Source: Pseudomonas hunanensis
GTDB taxonomy: Bacteria; Pseudomonadota; Gammaproteobacteria; Pseudomonadales; Pseudomonadaceae
NCBI RefSeq assembly: GCF_013393325.1
Contig: NZ_QJRC01000073.1
Location: 1-64,000 of the forward strand
Length of the DNA stretch: 64,000 nucleotides
Direction of reading: 5' to 3'
Position numbers and translations under genes: made by a program. A model generated the notes under the pieces. That model saw nothing but the letters and a program-made list of their open reading frames with translations. It did not search any database and was not told the DNA's origin. Below, one piece after another: positions 37,668 to 46,586 of the stretch (its first letter is position 1; each line of letters starts with the position of its first letter).

Positions 37668-37682
37668 CGGCACGGCTATTGC
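37668..37682 (+). promoter_or_regulatory. Sigma54 promoter of fleSR
   Basis: CGGCAC-GGCTA-TTGC matches the -24/-12 consensus at all invariant positions, 55 bases before fleS. FleQ-dependent transcription of fleSR is established in Pseudomonas. Confidence 0.75.
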
Positions 37683-37736
37683 TACACCGCTGGCAACACA
37701 CCGTTTTTATGACGGTCAGCCACGCGAGAGAGCACG

Positions 37737-38954
37737 ATGCCCCAGGCCGCCCACATAACCCGAGCCCCCGATCAACAGGGGCAAACCCCGGTCGAGCAGG
37801 ACAGCCGCCTGGGTATCGAGCAAGCCTTCACCCTGTTCAATCAGGTATCCAGCCAGCTGAGCCAGTCCTACAGCCTGCTCGAAGCTCGGGTCAGTGAGCT
37901 CAAGGGTGAGCTGGCCGTGGTCAGCGCCCAGCGCATTGACGAACTCAGCGAAAAAGAACGCCTGGCCAACCGCCTGCAGAACCTGCTGGACCTGCTGCCT
38001 GGCGGGGTGATCGTGATCGATGGTCAGGGCCTGGTGCGCGAAGCCAACCCGGCCGCCTCCCAGCTGCTTGGCGAGCCGCTTATCGGCCAATTGTGGCGCC
38101 AGGTAATCGCCCGCAGCTTCGCCCCGCGCAAGGATGACGGCCACGAAGTCTCACTGCGCGACGGCCGCCGCCTGTCGATCGCCACTCGCTCGCTGGATGC
38201 CGAACCCGGCCAGTTGGTGCTGCTCAACGACCTGACTGAAACCCGTCGCCTGCAAGACCAGCTGGCACGTCACGAGCGTCTGTCGTCGCTGGGGCGCATG
38301 GTCGCCTCGCTGGCCCATCAGATCCGCACACCGCTGTCGGCCGCCATGCTCTACGCCAGCCACCTGGCCGATGACGAGCCGGCACTGAGCGCGGAAACCC
38401 GCCAGCGCTTCGCCGCTACCTTGAAAGAGCGTCTGCATGAGCTGGAGCACCAGGTGCGTGACATGCTGGTATTCGCCCGTGGCGAGTTGCCGCTGGGTGA
38501 TCGGGTGACCCCGAAAGCCTTGTTCCAGGCCCTGCAGCAAGCGGCCCAGGCGCATGTGCAGGGGCACGCCGTGCGCTGGCAGTGTGACAGCCACCTGGGT
38601 GAGCTGCTGTGCAACCGCGACACCCTGGTCGGCGCTTTGCTCAACCTGATCGAAAATGCCCTGCAGGCCAGCGACGGCCCGGCGCGGCTCAAGGTGCACC
38701 TGTACCGCCGCGAATGCAGCTTGCACCTGTGCGTCAGCGATGCCGGCAGCGGCATCGATGCTGATTTGCTCGGCCGCCTGGGTGAGCCGTTTCTTACCAC
38801 CAAGGCCACAGGTACGGGCTTGGGCCTGGCTGTAGTCAAGGCGGTGGTGCGGGCGCACCAGGGCACGATCAACCTGCGCTCGAAGGTAGGCCGTGGTACC
38901 TGCGTGCGGGTAGAACTGCCCTTGATCGACGGGCAATTGGCGGAGGGTGTGTAA
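37737..38954 (+). CDS. fleS: Two-component sensor kinase FleS
   Basis: This 405-residue cytoplasmic kinase has a coiled coil (about 25-80), a PAS domain (about 80-175, LDLLPGGVIVIDGQGLVREANPAA) and a HisKA domain. The likely phospho-histidine is in MVASLAHQIRTPLSAAM. The HATPase domain has NLIENALQAS, DAGSGID and TGTGLGLAVVK boxes. There is no membrane segment, so the signal is internal; in Pseudomonas FleS with FleR controls the later flagellar genes. Its stop codon overlaps the fleR start (TAATG). Confidence 0.96.
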   Translation: MPQAAHITRAPDQQGQTPVEQDSRLGIEQAFTLFNQVSSQLSQSYSLLEARVSELKGELAVVSAQRIDELSEKERLANRLQNLLDLLPGGVIVIDGQGLVREANPAASQLLGEPLIGQLWRQVIARSFAPRKDDGHEVSLRDGRRLSIATRSLDAEPGQLVLLNDLTETRRLQDQLARHERLSSLGRMVASLAHQIRTPLSAAMLYASHLADDEPALSAETRQRFAATLKERLHELEHQVRDMLVFARGELPLGDRVTPKALFQALQQAAQAHVQGHAVRWQCDSHLGELLCNRDTLVGALLNLIENALQASDGPARLKVHLYRRECSLHLCVSDAGSGIDADLLGRLGEPFLTTKATGTGLGLAVVKAVVRAHQGTINLRSKVGRGTCVRVELPLIDGQLAEGV

Positions 38955-40309
38955 TGGCGGTCAAGGTGCTGCTGGTCGAGGACGACCGCGTATTGCGCCA
39001 GGCGCTGGGCGATACCTTGGAAATCGGCGGTTTCGCCTACCAGGCCGTGGGAAGTGCTGAGGAGGCGCTGGAGGCTGTGCGGGGTGACGCCTTCAGCCTG
39101 GTGGTCAGTGACGTGAACATGCCTGGCATGGATGGGCATCAGCTGCTGAGCCAGCTGCGCCGCCAGCAACCACAGCTGCCGGTGTTGTTGATGACGGCGC
39201 ACGCTGCCGTCGAGCGTGCGGTCGAGGCCATGCGCCAGGGCGCCGCCGATTACCTGGTCAAGCCGTTCGAGCCCAAGGCGCTGTTGAGTCTTGTGCAGCG
39301 CCATGCCGCCGGGCGAGTGACCGGCGAAGAGGGGCCGGTGGCCTGCGAGCCGGCCAGCCGCCAACTGCTGGAGCTGGCCGCACGGGTTGCGCGCAGTGAC
39401 TCGACCGTGCTGATTTCCGGCGAGTCCGGTACCGGCAAGGAAGTGCTGGCGCGTTACATTCACCAGCAGTCGCCACGTGCCACGCAACCCTTCGTCGCGA
39501 TCAACTGCGCGGCGATCCCCGACAACATGCTCGAAGCCACCCTGTTCGGCCACGAGAAGGGGGCGTTCACCGGCGCTATCGCCGCCCAGGCCGGCAAGTT
39601 CGAGCAGGCCGAAGGCGGCACCCTGCTGCTCGACGAAATCTCGGAAATGCCCATGGCCTTGCAGGCCAAGCTGCTGCGCGTGCTGCAGGAGCGCGAAGTG
39701 GAGCGGGTGGGCGGCCGCAAGCCGATCAGCCTCGACATTCGTGTGCTGGCCACCACCAACCGTGACCTGGCGGGGGAAGTGGCAGCTGGGCGCTTTCGCG
39801 AAGACCTGTACTACCGCTTGTCGGTGTTCCCGCTGGCCTGGCGCCCGCTACGTGAGCGCCCAGGCGATATCCTGCAGCTGGCCGAGCGCTTGCTGGCGCG
39901 GCATGTGGCCAAGATGAAGCATGCCCCGGTGCGCCTATCGCCGCAGGCGCGCGCTTGCCTGCAGGCCTATGCCTGGCCAGGCAATGTGCGCGAACTGGAC
40001 AACGCGTTGCAGCGGGCGCTGATCCTGCAACAGGGTGGCGTGATCGAGGCGGCGGATTTTTGTCTGGCAGGCGCCATTCCGTTGTCGGCTGGCACGGAGC
40101 CATCGCTTGAGGTGGCCGCTGAGGCCGGCGGTCTGGGTGATGACATGCGCCGCCACGAGTACCAGATGATCATCGACACCCTGCGCGCCGAGCGCGGCCG
40201 TCGTAAAGAAGCGGCCGAACGCCTGGGGATCAGCCCGCGTACCTTGCGCTATAAGCTGGCGCAGATGCGTGATGCCGGGTTTGACGTCGAGGCCAGCCTT
40301 TTCGGTTGA
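38954..40309 (+). CDS. fleR: Sigma54-dependent response regulator FleR
   Basis: This 451-residue regulator is phosphorylated by FleS and activates sigma54 promoters of middle flagellar genes. It has a receiver domain (1-120) with Asp53 in VSDVNMPGMDG and an AAA+ domain with GESGTGKE and GAFTGA. A Fis-type helix-turn-helix ends the protein (RKEAAERLGISPRTLRYKL). Translation is coupled to fleS by the one-base stop-start overlap. Confidence 0.97.
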   Translation: MAVKVLLVEDDRVLRQALGDTLEIGGFAYQAVGSAEEALEAVRGDAFSLVVSDVNMPGMDGHQLLSQLRRQQPQLPVLLMTAHAAVERAVEAMRQGAADYLVKPFEPKALLSLVQRHAAGRVTGEEGPVACEPASRQLLELAARVARSDSTVLISGESGTGKEVLARYIHQQSPRATQPFVAINCAAIPDNMLEATLFGHEKGAFTGAIAAQAGKFEQAEGGTLLLDEISEMPMALQAKLLRVLQEREVERVGGRKPISLDIRVLATTNRDLAGEVAAGRFREDLYYRLSVFPLAWRPLRERPGDILQLAERLLARHVAKMKHAPVRLSPQARACLQAYAWPGNVRELDNALQRALILQQGGVIEAADFCLAGAIPLSAGTEPSLEVAAEAGGLGDDMRRHEYQMIIDTLRAERGRRKEAAERLGISPRTLRYKLAQMRDAGFDVEASLFG

Positions 40310-40319
40310 GCTGCAAGGC

Positions 40320-40334
40320 TGGCACCTTTGTTGC
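40320..40334 (+). promoter_or_regulatory. Sigma54 promoter of the fliE operon
   Basis: TGGCAC-CTTTG-TTGC is a perfect -24/-12 match between fleR and fliE, 63 bases before the fliE ATG. It probably drives fliEFGHIJ. Confidence 0.9.
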
Positions 40335-40396
40335 TTTACGTAGGCTATTCGCCGCATGAGTGTCAAAAAAATGCGGCCGCAGGAGAGAGAAGGGTC

Positions 40397-40729
40397 ATGA
40401 GCCAAGGTGTTGAATTCAATCGTCTGATGTTGGACATGCGGGCCATGCAGGCCGATGCCATGTCGCTGCCCAAGGTCACCGCAGCACCAGAGCTGGCGCC
40501 TGGGCAAAGTACCTTCGCCGACATGCTCGGCCAGGCCATCGGCAAGGTGCATGAGACGCAGCGGGCTTCGACCCAACTGGCCAACGCCTTCGAAATCGGC
40601 AAGAGCGGCGTCGACCTGACCGACGTGATGATCGCTTCGCAAAAGGCCAGCGTGTCGATGCAGGCCATGACCCAGGTACGCAACAAGCTGGTCCAGGCGT
40701 ATCAGGACATCATGCAGATGCCGGTTTGA
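40397..40729 (+). CDS. fliE: Flagellar hook-basal body junction protein FliE
   Basis: FliE joins the MS ring to the rod and is the first exported protein. The 110-residue protein shows [29 protein letters not shown] and [38 protein letters not shown] 40397 follows an AGGAGAGAGAAGGG ribosome-site region and gives the family length; the frame stays open upstream to the promoter. fliF starts 15 bases later. Confidence 0.97.
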   Translation: MSQGVEFNRLMLDMRAMQADAMSLPKVTAAPELAPGQSTFADMLGQAIGKVHETQRASTQLANAFEIGKSGVDLTDVMIASQKASVSMQAMTQVRNKLVQAYQDIMQMPV

Positions 40730-40744
40730 GGACGGATGTAACCC

Positions 40745-42523
40745 ATGGCTGAAGCAGTCGTCGAAAACGCCCCCGCCAAGGCTGGCTCGCCAGCGGCCAA
40801 GCCGCCGTTGTTTGGCATGGCGTTTCTGGAAAACATCTCGCAGATGCCCATGCTGCGCCAGATTGGCCTCATGGTTGGCCTGGCGGCCAGCGTGGCCATT
40901 GGCTTTGCCGTGGTGCTGTGGTCGCAACAGCCCGATTACCGTCCGTTGTACGGCAGCCTGTCGGGCATGGACACCAAGCAGGTCATGGATACCCTGGCCG
41001 CTGCTGACATCCCCTACAACGTGGAGCCCAACTCGGGTGCTCTGCTGGTCAAGGCCGACGACCTCTCCCGTGCGCGCCTGAAACTGGCAGCCGCCGGCGT
41101 AGCGCCAAGCGACGGTAATGTCGGTTTCGAACTGCTCGACAAGGAGCAGGGCCTGGGCACCAGCCAGTTCATGGAGGCCACTCGCTACCGCCGCAGCCTC
41201 GAAGGCGAACTGGCGCGCACTGTTTCCAGCCTGAACAACGTCAAGGCCGCGCGCGTGCACCTGGCCATCCCGAAAAGCTCGGTGTTCGTGCGTGATGAGC
41301 GCAAGCCCAGCGCTTCGGTACTGGTCGAGTTGTACCCGGGGCGCGCCTTGGAAGCCGGGCAGGTGATGGCCATCGTCAACCTGGTAGCCACCAGTGTGCC
41401 GGAACTGGACAAATCCCAGGTCACCGTCGTCGACCAGAAGGGCAACCTGCTGTCCGAGCAGATCCAGGATTCATCACTGACCCAAGCCGGCAAGCAGTTC
41501 GACTACAGCCGCCGGGTAGAGAGCATGCTCACCCAGCGTGTGCACAACATCCTGCAGCCGGTGCTGGGCAACGACCGTTACAAGGCCGAAGTGTCCGCCG
41601 ACCTCGACTTCAGCGCGGTCGAGTCCACCTCCGAACAGTTCAATCCCGACCAGCCGGCACTGCGCAGCGAGCAGTCGGTCGATGAACAACGTGCCAGCAG
41701 CCAAGGCCCGCAAGGCGTGCCAGGCGCGCTGAGCAACCAGCCGCCGGGCGCCGCGTCGGCACCGCAAACCACCGGTGGCGCTGCCACGCCAGCTTCGGCC
41801 ATTCAGCCGGGCCAGCCGCTGGTCGATGCCAACGGCCAGCAGATCATGGACCCAGCCACCGGCCAGCCGATGCTCGCGCCGTACCCGTCAGATAAACGTC
41901 AGCAAAGCACCAAGAACTTCGAACTGGACCGTTCCATCAGCCATACCCGCCAGCAGCAAGGCCGCATGACCCGTCTGTCGGTGGCGGTGGTGGTGGACGA
42001 TCAGGTCAAGCTCGACCCTGCCACGGGTGACGCCACCCGTGCGCCGTGGGCTGCCGAGGACCTGGCGCGCTTTACCCGCCTGGTGCAGGACGCCGTCGGC
42101 TTCGATGCCAGCCGTGGCGACAGCGTGACGGTGATCAACGTGCCGTTCGCCGCCGACCGTGGCGAGGAAATCGCCGACATCGCCTTCTACCAGCAGCCGT
42201 GGTTCTGGGACATCGTCAAGCAGGTGCTGGGTGTGGTGTTCATCCTGGTGCTGGTGTTCGGTGTGCTGCGGCCGGTGCTCAACAATATTACAGGGGGCGG
42301 CAAGCAGGCTGCCTCGGATAGCGACATGGAGCTGGGCGGCATGATGGGTCTGGATGGCGAGTTGGCCAACGACCGCGTCAGCCTGGGTGGCCCGACAAGC
42401 ATTCTGCTGCCTAGCCCGAGCGAGGGTTACGAGGCACAGCTCAACGCAATCAAAGGCCTGGTGGCCGAAGACCCGGGCCGTGTCGCCCAGGTCGTGAAAG
42501 ACTGGATCAACGCCGATGAGTGA
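40745..42523 (+). CDS. fliF: Flagellar MS-ring protein FliF
   Basis: FliF forms the membrane ring on which the motor is built. The 592-residue protein has two membrane segments (about 40-60 and 485-505) and the YscJ-like ring domain with QPDYRPLYGSLSGMDTKQVMDTL. A Pro/Gln-rich loop lies in the periplasmic part (about 315-385). The C-terminal FliG-binding tail is in EDPGRVAQVVKDWINADE. It overlaps fliG by eight bases, so MS-ring and rotor are translated together. Confidence 0.97.
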   Translation: MAEAVVENAPAKAGSPAAKPPLFGMAFLENISQMPMLRQIGLMVGLAASVAIGFAVVLWSQQPDYRPLYGSLSGMDTKQVMDTLAAADIPYNVEPNSGALLVKADDLSRARLKLAAAGVAPSDGNVGFELLDKEQGLGTSQFMEATRYRRSLEGELARTVSSLNNVKAARVHLAIPKSSVFVRDERKPSASVLVELYPGRALEAGQVMAIVNLVATSVPELDKSQVTVVDQKGNLLSEQIQDSSLTQAGKQFDYSRRVESMLTQRVHNILQPVLGNDRYKAEVSADLDFSAVESTSEQFNPDQPALRSEQSVDEQRASSQGPQGVPGALSNQPPGAASAPQTTGGAATPASAIQPGQPLVDANGQQIMDPATGQPMLAPYPSDKRQQSTKNFELDRSISHTRQQQGRMTRLSVAVVVDDQVKLDPATGDATRAPWAAEDLARFTRLVQDAVGFDASRGDSVTVINVPFAADRGEEIADIAFYQQPWFWDIVKQVLGVVFILVLVFGVLRPVLNNITGGGKQAASDSDMELGGMMGLDGELANDRVSLGGPTSILLPSPSEGYEAQLNAIKGLVAEDPGRVAQVVKDWINADE

Positions 42524-43535
42524 TAACCGAGCCGTTACCGCCAAGCTGAGCCGCGTCGACAAAGCGGCGATCCTTCTGCTCTCGCTGGGCGAGACCGATG
42601 CGGCCCAGGTGCTGCGGCACATGGGGCCCAAGGAAGTGCAGCGGGTGGGTGTGGCCATGGCGCAGATGGGCAATGTGCACCGTGACCAGGTCGAGCAGGT
42701 GATGAGCGAATTCGTCGACATCGTCGGCGACCAGACCAGCCTGGGCGTGGGGTCCGACGCGTACATCCGCAAGATGCTCAACCAGGCGCTGGGCGAGGAC
42801 AAGGCCAATGGCCTGGTCGACCGCATCCTGCTTGGCGGCAACACCAGCGGCCTGGACAGCCTCAAGTGGATGGAACCACGCGCCGTGGCCGACGTGATCC
42901 GCTACGAGCACCCGCAGATCCAGGCCATCGTGGTGGCCTACCTCGACCCTGACCAGGCTGGTGAAGTGCTGAGCAACTTCGACCACAAGGTGCGCCTGGA
43001 CATCGTCTTGCGCGTGTCGTCGCTGAACACCGTGCAGCCGGCGGCGCTGAAGGAGCTTAACCAGATCCTCGAGAAGCAGTTCTCGGGCAACTCCAACGCC
43101 GCACGCACCACCCTGGGTGGTATCAAGCGTGCTGCCGACATCATGAACTTCCTCGACAGCTCGGTGGAAGGTGCGCTGATGGATGCGATCCGCGAAATCG
43201 ACAGCGACCTGTCGGAGCAGATCGAGGACCTGATGTTCGTCTTCAACAACCTGGCCGACGTCGACGACCGGGGTATCCAGGCACTGCTGCGCGAAGTGTC
43301 GTCCGACGTGCTGGTGGTGTCGCTCAAGGGTGCCGACGAGCGGGTCAAGGACAAGATCTTCAAGAACATGTCCAAACGTGCCTCGGAACTGCTGCGCGAC
43401 GACCTGGAGGCCAAGGGGCCGGTGCGGGTCAGCGACGTGGAAACGGCGCAGAAGGAAATCCTCACCATCGCCCGTCGCATGGCCGAGGCCGGCGAGATCG
43501 TGCTCGGCGGCAAGGGTGCCGAGGAAATGATTTAA
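42516..43535 (+). CDS. fliG: Flagellar motor switch protein FliG
   Basis: FliG sits on FliF and converts stator force to torque. The 339-residue protein shows the N-terminal LSRVDKAAILLLSLGETDAAQVLRHM, the EHPQIQAIVVAYL armadillo region, and the C-terminal torque helix DVLVVSLKGADERVKDKIFKNMSKRASELLRDDLEAKGPVR with the charged residues intact. Confidence 0.98.
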   Translation: MSDNRAVTAKLSRVDKAAILLLSLGETDAAQVLRHMGPKEVQRVGVAMAQMGNVHRDQVEQVMSEFVDIVGDQTSLGVGSDAYIRKMLNQALGEDKANGLVDRILLGGNTSGLDSLKWMEPRAVADVIRYEHPQIQAIVVAYLDPDQAGEVLSNFDHKVRLDIVLRVSSLNTVQPAALKELNQILEKQFSGNSNAARTTLGGIKRAADIMNFLDSSVEGALMDAIREIDSDLSEQIEDLMFVFNNLADVDDRGIQALLREVSSDVLVVSLKGADERVKDKIFKNMSKRASELLRDDLEAKGPVRVSDVETAQKEILTIARRMAEAGEIVLGGKGAEEMI

Positions 43536-43571
43536 GCGGCAAGCTTCACGCTTTGACCAACAGGCATTTCA

Positions 43572-44354
43572 ATGTCCACCAAAGAACATCACCCCAGCGA
43601 CCTGATCCGTGCCCGCGACCTAGAGGGCGTGGACGTATGGGCGCTGCCCAGCTTCGACCCCGAGCCAGAGCCCGTCCCCGAGCCTGAGCCGGAGCCTGAG
43701 GTCATCGAGGAAGAAGTCGAGGAAGTGCCGCTGGAAGAAGTCCAGCCGCTAACCCTGGAAGAGCTCGAAGCCATCCGCCAGGAGGCCTACAACGAGGGCT
43801 TCGCCACCGGTGAGCGTGAAGGCTTCCACAGTACCCAGCTTAAGGTCCGCCAGGAAGCCGAAGAGGCTCTGAAGGCCAAGCTGGACAGCCTCGAGCGGCT
43901 GATGGCCAACCTGATGGAGCCGATTGCCGAGCAGGACACGCAAATCGAGAAGTCGCTGGTACACCTGGTGGCGCACATGACCCGTCAGGTGATAGGTCGC
44001 GAGCTGCGCAACGATTCCAGCCAGATCACCCAGGTGTTGCGCGAAGCGCTCAAGCTGCTGCCCATGGGCGCGGACAATATCCGCATCCACCTCAACCCGC
44101 AGGATTTCGACCTGGCCAAGGCCCTGCGAGAGCGCCATGAGGAAAGCTGGCGGCTGCTGGAAGACAGCGCACTGCTGCCTGGCGGCTGCCGCATTGAAAC
44201 GGCCCACAGCCGTATCGACGCGACCATGGAAACACGTATCGAAAAAGCCGTTGCACAACTGTTCGACCAGTTGCACGACCATTCCCTGCACCCTGCGGCG
44301 CCAGACATGTCGGTAGACCTGGGCAGCCCGGTGGATACCGCTGATGCACCTTGA
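43572..44354 (+). CDS. fliH: Flagellar export ATPase regulator FliH
   Basis: FliH is the peripheral stalk that binds and restrains FliI and docks it at the C ring. The 260-residue protein has an acidic stretch of repeated Pro-Glu (about 28-45, [11 protein letters not shown]) and a long coiled coil (about 65-130). The C-terminal FliH/HrpE domain includes [14 protein letters not shown]. It overlaps fliI by eleven bases. The Pro-Glu tract is a simple-sequence run and may vary between strains. Confidence 0.93.
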   Translation: MSTKEHHPSDLIRARDLEGVDVWALPSFDPEPEPVPEPEPEPEVIEEEVEEVPLEEVQPLTLEELEAIRQEAYNEGFATGEREGFHSTQLKVRQEAEEALKAKLDSLERLMANLMEPIAEQDTQIEKSLVHLVAHMTRQVIGRELRNDSSQITQVLREALKLLPMGADNIRIHLNPQDFDLAKALRERHEESWRLLEDSALLPGGCRIETAHSRIDATMETRIEKAVAQLFDQLHDHSLHPAAPDMSVDLGSPVDTADAP

Positions 44355-45699
44355 GCGCACCAGTTTCGGCAAGCGCCTGGGCACCTACGCCGAGGCCATC
44401 GAACTGCCGGCGCAACCTGTCGTTGAAGGCCGCCTGCTGCGCATGGTCGGCCTCACCCTGGAAGCCGAGGGCCTGCGCGCCGCAGTAGGCAGCCGTTGCC
44501 TGGTGATCAACGACGACAGTTACCACCCGGTGCAGGTCGAGGCCGAAGTCATGGGCTTTTCCGGGCCCAAGGTGTTCCTCATGCCGGTTGGCAGCATCGT
44601 CGGCATTGCCCCGGGCGCCCGGGTGGTGCCGCTGGATGACGGCGGCCGCCTGCCCATGGGCATGAGCATGCTGGGGCGGGTGCTCGACGGCGCCGGCCGC
44701 GCGCTGGATGGCAAGGGCGGCATGAAGGCCGAGGACTGGGTGCCGATGGACGGCCCGGTGATCAACCCGCTCAACCGCGACCCTATCAGCAAGCCACTGG
44801 ATGTGGGCATTCGCAGCATCAACGGTCTGCTTACTGTCGGCCGTGGTCAGCGATTGGGCCTGTTTGCCGGTACCGGTGTGGGTAAATCGGTGCTGCTGGG
44901 CATGATGACACGCTTCACTGAAGCCGAAATCATCGTGGTCGGCCTGATCGGTGAGCGGGGGCGCGAAGTGAAGGAATTCATCGAGCATATCCTCGGTGAG
45001 GAGGGCCTCAAGCGCTCGGTGGTGGTGGCCTCGCCGGCTGACGATGCGCCACTGATGCGCCTGCGTGCCGCCATGTACTGCACGCGCATTGCCGAGTACT
45101 TCCGCGACAAAGGCAAGAATGTGCTGTTGCTGATGGACTCGCTCACCCGTTTCGCCCAGGCTCAGCGGGAAATCGCCCTGGCCATCGGTGAGCCGCCGGC
45201 CACCCGGGGTTACCCGCCATCGGTGTTCGCCAAGCTGCCAAAGCTGGTGGAGCGGGCAGGCAATGGCGAGCCGGGCGGTGGTTCGATCACGGCGTTCTAT
45301 ACCGTGCTGTCCGAGGGCGACGACCAGCAGGACCCTATCGCCGACTCGGCACGGGGTGTGCTCGACGGCCACTTTGTGCTGTCGCGCCGGCTGGCTGAGG
45401 AAGGCCATTACCCGGCTATCGACATCGAAGCCTCGATCAGCCGGGTCATGCCCCAGGTGGTCGATGCCGACCACTTGCGCCAGGCGCAGAAGTTCAAGCA
45501 GCTGTGGTCGCGCCTGTCGCAAAGCCGCGACCTGATCAGCGTGGGTGCCTACGTGGCGGGTGGTGACCCGGAGACCGACCTGGCCATTGCCTTGCAATCG
45601 AAGCTGGTGGAGTTTCTGCGCCAAGGCCTGCGTGAAAACGTGGGTATGGCGCAGAGCCGCGAACAGCTGGGGGCGATTTTCACGCCCCCGGCAGGCTGA
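44344..45699 (+). CDS. fliI: Flagellar export ATPase FliI
   Basis: This 451-residue F1-beta-like ATPase energises protein export. The Walker A sequence is near 176-182 (in [11 protein letters not shown]), Walker B is in [18 protein letters not shown], and the family box [20 protein letters not shown] is present. The N-terminal domain differs from ATP synthase, as usual for FliI. The ATG at 44344 lies inside the fliH end. Confidence 0.97.
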   Translation: MHLERTSFGKRLGTYAEAIELPAQPVVEGRLLRMVGLTLEAEGLRAAVGSRCLVINDDSYHPVQVEAEVMGFSGPKVFLMPVGSIVGIAPGARVVPLDDGGRLPMGMSMLGRVLDGAGRALDGKGGMKAEDWVPMDGPVINPLNRDPISKPLDVGIRSINGLLTVGRGQRLGLFAGTGVGKSVLLGMMTRFTEAEIIVVGLIGERGREVKEFIEHILGEEGLKRSVVVASPADDAPLMRLRAAMYCTRIAEYFRDKGKNVLLLMDSLTRFAQAQREIALAIGEPPATRGYPPSVFAKLPKLVERAGNGEPGGGSITAFYTVLSEGDDQQDPIADSARGVLDGHFVLSRRLAEEGHYPAIDIEASISRVMPQVVDADHLRQAQKFKQLWSRLSQSRDLISVGAYVAGGDPETDLAIALQSKLVEFLRQGLRENVGMAQSREQLGAIFTPPAG

Positions 45700-45705
45700 T
45701 AAGCC

Positions 45706-46158
45706 ATGGCGCTGCCCGGACGCGCCGCGCGCCTGGCGCCGGTGGTGGACATGGCCGAAGAGGCCGAGCGCAAGGCGGCTCAGCGCCTTGGGCACTTCCA
45801 GCAGCAGGTGGTCACGGCCCAGGCCAAGCTGGCCGAGCTGGAGCGCTTTCGCGAGGATTACCAGTTGCAGTGGATCAACCGCGGCGGGCAGGGCGTCAAT
45901 GGCAGCTGGCTGGTCAACTACCAGCGTTTTCTTGGGCAGTTGGAAGCGGCCATGACCCAGCAGCGGCAAAGCCTGGTCTGGCATCAGAACAACCTCAACA
46001 ACGCCCGTGGTGTCTGGCAGCAGGCCTATGCCCGGGTGGAGGGGTTGCGCAAGCTGGTGCAGCGCTACAAGGACGAAGCCCGGCGCGCTGAAGACAAGCG
46101 TGAGCAGCGGTTGCTGGACGAACTGTCCCAGCGCCTGCCTCGGCAGAGTCATTTATAG
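45706..46158 (+). CDS. fliJ: Flagellar export protein FliJ
   Basis: FliJ is a coiled-coil protein that fits into the FliI ring and connects it to FlhA. The 150-residue protein is almost entirely helical with heptad patterns (about 15-145) and many Gln and Arg residues. Conservation is low in this family, and the call is supported by its place six bases after fliI. It ends the fliEFGHIJ unit. Confidence 0.9.
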   Translation: MALPGRAARLAPVVDMAEEAERKAAQRLGHFQQQVVTAQAKLAELERFREDYQLQWINRGGQGVNGSWLVNYQRFLGQLEAAMTQQRQSLVWHQNNLNNARGVWQQAYARVEGLRKLVQRYKDEARRAEDKREQRLLDELSQRLPRQSHL

Positions 46159-46272
46159 GTCTCGGGTGCTTGCCCTGGCACTTTCTGCGCCTGTGCCGAG
46201 CACTTGTCACCCCCGGCATCGCCTGCTAAACCTTAAGGAGTTGCATCCGCCATCATCGAAGGAATCGCTAGC

Positions 46273-46578
46273 ATGGCAGTCGAGACTGATTTTTCGCAGG
46301 ACGGGAAAAAGCTGACGATCAAGGTCAAGGGTCGCTTCGATTTCGGCAAGCATCAGGAATTTCGCGACGCCTACGAACGTCAGCCCGATCGGCCCGATTC
46401 GGTGGTCGTCGACCTGAAGGACACCACCTACCTCGACAGTTCCGCGCTCGGCATGCTGCTGTTGCTGCGCGACCACGCGGGCGGCGATGAGTCCGATGTG
46501 CGGGTGGTGCATGCCAGCTCTGACGTGCGCAAGATCCTCGCCATTTCCAATTTCGAAAAACTCTTCGATATCAGTTGA
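46273..46578 (+). CDS. hsbA: STAS-domain anti-sigma factor antagonist HsbA
   Basis: This 101-residue STAS protein shows VVVDLKDTTYLDSSALGMLLLL with Ser56, the position phosphorylated in SpoIIAA-like proteins. In P. aeruginosa HsbA is the output of the HptB-HsbR chain. Depending on phosphorylation it binds the anti-sigma factor FlgM or the cyclase HsbD, so it connects surface signals to motility. The hsbA-hsbR-hptB order and sequences match that system. AAGGA nine bases before the ATG supports the start. Confidence 0.9.
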   Translation: MAVETDFSQDGKKLTIKVKGRFDFGKHQEFRDAYERQPDRPDSVVVDLKDTTYLDSSALGMLLLLRDHAGGDESDVRVVHASSDVRKILAISNFEKLFDIS

Positions 46579-46586
46579 GCGCCGAC

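Noticed and set aside
43660..43720. Pro-Glu codon repeat in fliH as a possible mobile or phase-variable element
   Set aside because: The run is short, imperfect at DNA level and in frame; it looks like a normal variable acidic segment of FliH.
46178..46192. TGGCAC-TTTCT-GCGC before hsbA as a sigma54 promoter
   Set aside because: The GG and GC spacing is right but the -12 block lacks the TT before GC, and no FleQ-dependence of hsbA is known to me. Not strong enough for a feature.
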